Of a DNA stretch of 64,000 nucleotides, positions 58,944-64,000 are shown one piece after another (the first letter of the stretch is position 1; each line of letters opens with the position of its first letter). A program made the position numbers and the translations under genes. Source of the stretch: Azadirachta indica (lineage: Eukaryota; Streptophyta; Magnoliopsida; Sapindales; Meliaceae); the NCBI GenBank assembly GCA_022749755.1, contig CM040448.1, positions 12,398,481 to 12,462,480 on the forward strand. Direction: 5' to 3'. A model generated the notes under the pieces. The model worked only from the letters and a program-made list of their open reading frames with translations. It did no database searches and was not told the DNA's origin.

Positions 58944-60949
58944 TTAGTTTACCACCCGGCATTTCAGTCTCACTTCTCCATTTTCAATCACTCCCACGTT
59001 TCCAAGTTTCACCATAGAATTCACAAATTCTCTGAAGAACAAACTCTGATCCCTGGCAAAGGATTCAACAATCCATCTCGTCCTGGAATCACCAAACAAG
59101 GACTGATCCGATCCAAACACGCCCTTCCCCACCAAAAGTTGCTTGTAATAGTTATAATCAAAAGTTGACGCTGTAGAATCCAAGAACTGTCCAGCATTTC
59201 TATCCCTGTTTGGTTTTAGGCATTTGGTTCTCAGGTTCCGGGCGAAGTCAGTGTTCATAGAAGGGTCAATGTCATGTAATGAACTGAAGTTACGTAGCCT
59301 GGATTCAAATGAAGAACAGTGTGAAAAGCCTAGAGTGTGGCCACCAGATAGAGCAACCAAATCTTTAACGCCTAACCCCCTTTGAGCAAAACTTTGAATG
59401 AGTTGTGTAACATTGAATATTGGAGCCGGTAAGTTTCTAGTTTCGGATGCTTTGGATACTCTTCCATCTTTCCTTCCTTTCAGTACATTCCAATAAGGTC
59501 CTCCGGACTGAGAAAATTAAATAATCAAGGGTTGGCGCTTGTTATACGTAGAGGACAAACACATATATACTAAAATATATAAGAAGACACAGACTAGTGA
59601 AATTTATCAAAATTAATGCTTCAATCAATATTTGAAGATCATATAATTAATAATGGCCTGAGAATGTTTTTATAGGCAACATATATTTTCAAATAAGAAC
59701 GATTTTCTAAAAAATCGTCGATTGAGTTTTTTTCTTAAGAAAAAAAATTAAAATTGTAAAAATATATCTTGCTTTGGCCATTTAAATAGCGGATCAAGTT
59801 TTTGTTTTTTTAATAAAATATTTCATATCACAGTCTAGCCATATCTTAAATATAAAAATATTTATGCAAAGTAAACCAAACTTGTTCCCAATCCAATTAA
59901 ATGCGAATGGATTTTCAACCTCTCACACTTAATTTGTAGGGAAAGTTAGGTCCCAACTCCACAAAATTTTTAAATTTTTATATAAAACATTCATAATTTA
60001 GATTTATATAATAAATTTATTTATATTTTGATTTCTTCAACTTTAAAAAGTTAACAATTTACCCCTCAAATTTTAAATTATTCCTAAATCTTTGGCTTAC
60101 CAACTTAATCTTTAGTGTAAATAATGAACTTAAAAAATTAGCAGTTTACCCTAAATTTATAACATATTTTGACTTTCCAACGTTTTATTTTTAGCTTCAC
60201 CCCTGTTAAATTTCTTGCATTATCTTCAACAATTTTATGAGTTAAATTAACTAGCACTTGCAATAAATAATGTTAAATAAACATAAAAATAAGATGATTA
60301 AAATAGCAGCATAACACTATAACAGGTAATAACTTTTTTATAAGTAATTGAAGCCAGATTTTTCCTTTTTTTTTTTTTTTAATTTTTGTCTAAGAAAGGC
60401 TAGCTACTGCTGCTGAGAATACATAAATTACCATGGTGACTACGTCTCTTGCTGCAATAGCGATTGTATCAGCACAGGAAACTGTATGCGGACAAGCCAT
60501 TTCAAGCTTGGCTTTTGCATCATCAATCACATAAAAAGATCGAACTGAGATGTTCGGAGGGCCATCTTTTTCGGCTTTGTTTTGTGGAGTCGAATCCAGC
60601 AACACTGATGCATCACATCCCTACACCAACAACATTGCATAATTACTTCATAAAACAGCAAACACAAGTTAACAAGCAAAAAATGAAATAAAATAAAATT
60701 AAGCTCGTTAATTTCCAGGTTACAATTACGAATACGCACTCTTATGAAACAGTCATGAAAGAACATCCTGAGAATACGAGCTGGGACTTTAGGGTCGTGC
60801 ATGGAAGCATTAAGTACAGCGTCTGAGATTATTTTCTCAGCTTGCGGACATGTGTGATCGTAATAATGTGTGTTGAGAGCTGCTTTTGATTGCTGAAATG
60901 ACGCTAAGATAAGACAAATGATTGGAAAAATGAGTTTCCTTGCAGCCAT
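58944..60949 (-). CDS. Class III secretory peroxidase (PRX66-like)
   Basis: Haem peroxidase of the cell wall or apoplast that oxidises phenolics with H2O2, used in lignin or suberin formation and defence. Exons: 60740-60949, 60432-60620, 58944-59507 on the - strand; total 963 nt, 320 aa. Start chosen at MAARKLIFP because it begins a good signal peptide (about residues 1-24); an in-frame ATG lies 54 bp upstream. Distal Arg61 and His65 sit in RMFFHDCF, the proximal haem ligand is His190 in [11 protein letters not shown], and the eight Cys expected for four disulphides are present (in TCPQ, HDCF, GCDAS, MACPH, VSCAD, SHCSS, TKCLK and LKCRV). Three exons rather than the commonest four. The position next to a TCP gene matches At5g51890-At5g51910. 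It looks active. Confidence 0.94.
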
Positions 60950-61019
60950 TTTGTTATTAATTTCAGAGAAGATATGAAAGCTGAGATATGATTGAAGTTT
61001 CATGAATGTATGAAGCTAC

Positions 61020-61028
61020 TTATATATA
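61020..61028 (-). promoter_or_regulatory. TATA box of the peroxidase gene
   Basis: The - strand reads CTATATATAAGTAG, placing TATATATAA about 75 bp upstream of the ATG at 60949, the usual spacing for a short leader. Confidence 0.6.
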
Positions 61029-62417
61029 GATTGAGCTGTCGATGAACATGAATTAAGTGTAGATTTTATTTTCTTCCAAGTTACTCAATACAACAACAAT
61101 TAAGACAAAAAAAAAAAAATTAATGAAGAAACGAGGTTCTAGTTTTGGTGTGCATGCTTTAAGACCAAGTATACGTCTCCACCAAAGCCCTATCGTACAA
61201 GATCAACAATACTATTTATACACTTATTATTATATGTGAGGCTTTAACACAACCTAATAAACTACTTTTATCTAGAATTAATGGACGACTAGAGATAATT
61301 TGTTTCGTTAATGAACATTATTGGGAAATTGCAAGTTATTATATTAAATTAAGTACATATCCATCCAATAAAACAGTCATAAATATTATTATACTTCGTA
61401 ACAGCACATTTTTCAAATAACTCTTAATTAGCGTAACATATTAGTGTAACATAATAACAAAATAATAACAAAAATGTGTTATGAGAAAGTCATATCATCA
61501 ACTAGTAAGATTGAGTTTCGCCCAAATTATAACAAAATTAATTAAGATTACGTTGTATTTATAAATAAAGTTATTTATTGCTATTTTGTATCTATGTGCA
61601 CTTTATCAACAAAACAATTAAATTTTGATAATTTATCTAATCTCTAAATCTCGTTTTTATCGCAACCAAATTATCGATTAAATTAAACAAAATTGTAAAT
61701 AATTTGTCACTAAATACGTACTTAAATGAATGAGCTTGATATTATATGCTCTACCAAATTAAAATTAGTAATTTTTTTTTAATTAAGTTTTGTATATGAG
61801 AAAGAAGGTGTCAGTTGTACAGAAATAACAAAGGAGGGTCCCTTCTCAGCTAAGTTGATGAAGTGTGCGTCAAAAAGATGAAATGAGTCAAACTTTGCAT
61901 AAACAAATACAATGTGGCAGTTGGGTTATATCTATCAGTTTGGTTAACACCAACACTAGTACAGATGGGAAAATATAAAAAGTACACAACTTATTTATTC
62001 ATATATATTGCTGTTTTGGTGTCGATGAGTTAGCAAGTACACCTCATATTTCATATACTTCCAAAATCAAATATATTATACATCCGGAAAAAAATAATAA
62101 TAAATAGGAGTCCAAATCAAGTGGCCCATTATGGTTCTTTTTATCATCTGTCGTCTAGGTCCTTACTAAATTTGGGCCCAAATCCCGTTCCAGGGACTTC
62201 ATGGGCTTCTCAGAATATTTTCTATAAGAATGCTGCATGATATGTCAAATTTAAAATTTAAATGCAACTAATTAATTAAATGGTTAATATAATATAATTA
62301 ATACAAAATTATTTGATTAATGAATGTATTCTAACGATGCATCATATTCTCATCCTCATCGCGGGAATTTGCCTTTCAGATAAGTACGCAAGTGTGTGAG
62401 GTAATTAATAATCTTTC

Positions 62418-62752
62418 CACGTGTCCATTTGATTTAACGAAAAGGTCCCCACAAAACAGCAAGCACCGACGCGTGTCAGTAACGGCCAGCCTGTTATACT
62501 ATGAAAAAAAAAAAAGCAGACCCTGCCACTGAGTAGGGACCATCAATTGAGGGTAGAATAAATAGCAGACAAAAAAGGTGGGTCCATATCCCCGGGACCA
62601 CGTGCCTTCATCACGTGATTCGTCTCGTGGCCCACATTAAACCACTCATCTTGGTCCACAATTGACGCCTTTCCAGTTGACCCAACCCGTCAATTGTGGA
62701 CCAAGCACTCACTCGTGACCCCACTTCGCACGTGCGTACTCGATATCACGTG
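62418..62752. promoter_or_regulatory. Cluster of five G-boxes (CACGTG)
   Basis: Palindromic CACGTG cores start at 62418, 62599, 62612, 62729 and 62747. Such boxes bind bZIP and bHLH factors and clusters are typical of light- or ABA-responsive promoters. The cluster lies 1.5-1.8 kb upstream of the peroxidase and 260-600 bp beyond the TCP stop codon, so the target gene is uncertain. Confidence 0.6.
62650..62705. repeat. Perfect 18-bp inverted repeat with W-box-like cores
   Basis: Arms 62650-62667 (CTTGGTCCACAATTGACG) and 62688-62705 are exact reverse complements around a 20-bp spacer. Each arm contains a TTGAC core of the WRKY W-box, and the spacer has another TTGACC. It lies inside the G-box cluster. 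Confidence 0.85.
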
Positions 62753-63015
62753 ACCCTCCCACCAAAATGTTCTTTCAAATTTGAAAAAAAAAAAAAAAAA
62801 AACACGTAACAGAATCGGAGAAGATGAGAATGCCCAAAAAAAAAACCAAGAATGCCGAAAAACTGGGAAAGCAAATGAGAGAAGGCCTTGAATCGATACC
62901 AGGTAAATAGATTAGCAAAAGATAAAAACTATTTCTTGTTGCTGTAGTCGGATTAACAAAAATCAGTCTAAAACCCTAACACTAGTAACTAACAACCCTG
63001 TATTCATAATCAAAC

Positions 63016-63990
63016 TCAAGGTTTTGAACTAGTAGCAGTTTGCTGGTCAGCAGCAGGCCTACCCAGAAAGTGAAGCTCCTTCTTATCGTATATCTCCAAA
63101 GAAAAATCTCGAAGCATCTGAGTGGTAGTAGTACTACTGGTACTATTATTAACACTAACACTTGTACCACTTGAACCAGAACTCGGTAGAGAAGTAGACC
63201 CTAACGCAACATTCGAACCGTGAACTTCACCCTGAACTTGAGCCTGATATCCGCTTGATTGGGTAGCAGAAACAAAACTTGATATGGGTCTAGTCTGAAG
63301 ATTGAAAAGCGGTGTTGCAGCGGCAGGAATGGCCCATAATTGAGCCTGGTTAGACCCAGGAGTGCCATGAACACCACCCGATTGTGCTTGTAGCATAAAT
63401 GCACCCATCGGCCACAAGGGAACCAATCCTTGTGCAGCACCGATATTGTTATATGCTGCAGCTGTTGTCGTAGTCATTGGTGTAATGGGTGCCAGCCCAG
63501 AAGACACCGAGCTTTGGTTGTTGCGTTCATTGATGTCGATGAACTCACTGTTACAAGGTCTTTTACGCCGTTTTCTTGGCAGTTCTTCGCCGTCCGGTTT
63601 CGCTGGAGAAGTTGTAGGAATCTTCAGCGCACCGTTAACGGAGACTGCAATAGCAGGGACTGTTCCAGTGCCAGTGGCTTCAATAATAGCAGGCTCAGCG
63701 TGCTCCAGTAGCCAACGGATAGTTTCCCCATCGGACTTATGACCGAGCTCTCGAGTTAACTGAAATATCCTGGCCGCACACGTGGCGGGCATTCTAATCC
63801 TACGGCCTCGGCCTTCGACTTTCGTGTGTCGATCTTTCGACGGGCGTTTGGTTGCTAGAGAGCGGTTGATTGGTGCGATGGGGACTTGTACGAGCCCCAC
63901 CGGTAAACAAGAGGGGTCGAATTCTTGATTTTCTGGGTCCGTTAATTCCTCTTCTTTCATTTGAACCGTTGATTCCGGTGGGTCCATCAT
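63016..63990 (-). CDS. Class I TCP transcription factor (TCP19-like)
   Basis: Plant-specific bHLH-like regulator of growth and leaf development that binds GTGGGNCC-type sites in the nucleus. Single exon, 324 aa from the ATG at 63990, ending at 63016. The TCP domain spans about residues 48-110: [20 protein letters not shown] is the basic region, followed by helix 1 ([20 protein letters not shown]) and helix 2 ([20 protein letters not shown]). The shorter basic region, compared with class II, marks class I, as does the VPAIAV stretch after it. A second basic cluster (PRKRRKRP) could be a nuclear signal. The C-terminal part is Ser/Thr/Gln-rich. The reading frame is open to the right edge of the window, ten bases beyond this ATG, so an upstream start cannot be excluded. 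Neighbouring peroxidase supports correspondence to At5g51910 (TCP19). Confidence 0.92.
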   Translation of the reverse strand: MMDPPESTVQMKEEELTDPENQEFDPSCLPVGLVQVPIAPINRSLATKRPSKDRHTKVEGRGRRIRMPATCAARIFQLTRELGHKSDGETIRWLLEHAEPAIIEATGTGTVPAIAVSVNGALKIPTTSPAKPDGEELPRKRRKRPCNSEFIDINERNNQSSVSSGLAPITPMTTTTAAAYNNIGAAQGLVPLWPMGAFMLQAQSGGVHGTPGSNQAQLWAIPAAATPLFNLQTRPISSFVSATQSSGYQAQVQGEVHGSNVALGSTSLPSSGSSGTSVSVNNSTSSTTTTQMLRDFSLEIYDKKELHFLGRPAADQQTATSSKP

Positions 63991-64000
63991 TGATGTCTCC

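Larger units (their letters stand above)
61029..63015. other. Intergenic between peroxidase promoter and TCP 3' end
   Basis: The first 1.3 kb is A+T-rich without recognised features. From about 62400 to 62830 the sequence becomes G+C-richer with promoter-like character: five CACGTG G-boxes, a GTGGCCCAC TCP-type site near 62627 and an 18-bp inverted repeat. No confirmed gene. Confidence 0.55.

Noticed and set aside
63430..63742. Two + strand open frames over the TCP gene
   Set aside because: Antisense shadows of the G+C-rich TCP coding region.

Overview
This window is nuclear DNA of a flowering plant, most likely a eudicot and plausibly a rosid. The genes carry many GT-AG introns, the intergenic DNA is very A+T-rich and full of simple repeats, and the families (MIKC MADS-box, TCP, TRM, cucumisin-like subtilase, class III peroxidase) are typical of plants. 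I assembled gene models by eye from splice sites, phase and protein similarity; exon ends are accurate where the phases close but have no transcript support.

Layout, left to right. (1) 927-1510, +: last four exons of a MIKC MADS-box gene whose 5' part is off the left edge. (2) 3453-7089, +: complete 7-exon fructokinase of the pfkB family (344 aa). (3) 8123-11386, +: 7-exon coiled-coil protein with an Arg/Gly-rich tail (256 aa). (4) 15527-18142, +: 4-exon TRM-type (TON1-recruiting, DUF4378) protein (737 aa). (5) 23408-35490, -: 7-exon SOC1/AGL42-71-72-type MADS-box gene (213 aa) with introns of 3.6 and 7.0 kb; the 7-kb intron holds several repeats and transposon relics. (6) 40940-43469, +: 4-exon 2OG-Fe(II) oxygenase (244 aa). 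(7) 44634-58038, -: three tandem cucumisin-like subtilases; only the rightmost (779 aa, 10 exons) is intact and the other two are pseudogenes. (8) 58944-60949, -: 3-exon class III peroxidase (320 aa). (9) 63016-63990, -: class I TCP transcription factor, possibly continuing past the right edge.

From memory of the Arabidopsis chromosome 5 map, genes 2-6, 8 and 9 follow the order of At5g51830 (fructokinase), At5g51840, At5g51850 (TRM24), At5g51860/70 (AGL72/AGL71), At5g51880 (2OG oxygenase), At5g51890 (peroxidase) and At5g51910 (TCP19). On that reading the subtilase array is an insertion between the oxygenase and the peroxidase, and the MADS gene at the left edge is another difference from Arabidopsis. 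This is the main organising idea for the window. The genes do not form a pathway; two or three are developmental regulators and the rest are metabolic or cell-wall enzymes.

I saw no clearly novel biological system. The items most worth checking are a two-copy foldback MITE family, other inverted-repeat structures in the MADS intron, a GC-AG intron in the K-box region, a perfect 18-bp inverted repeat beside a cluster of five G-boxes near the TCP gene, and the decay pattern of the subtilase array.
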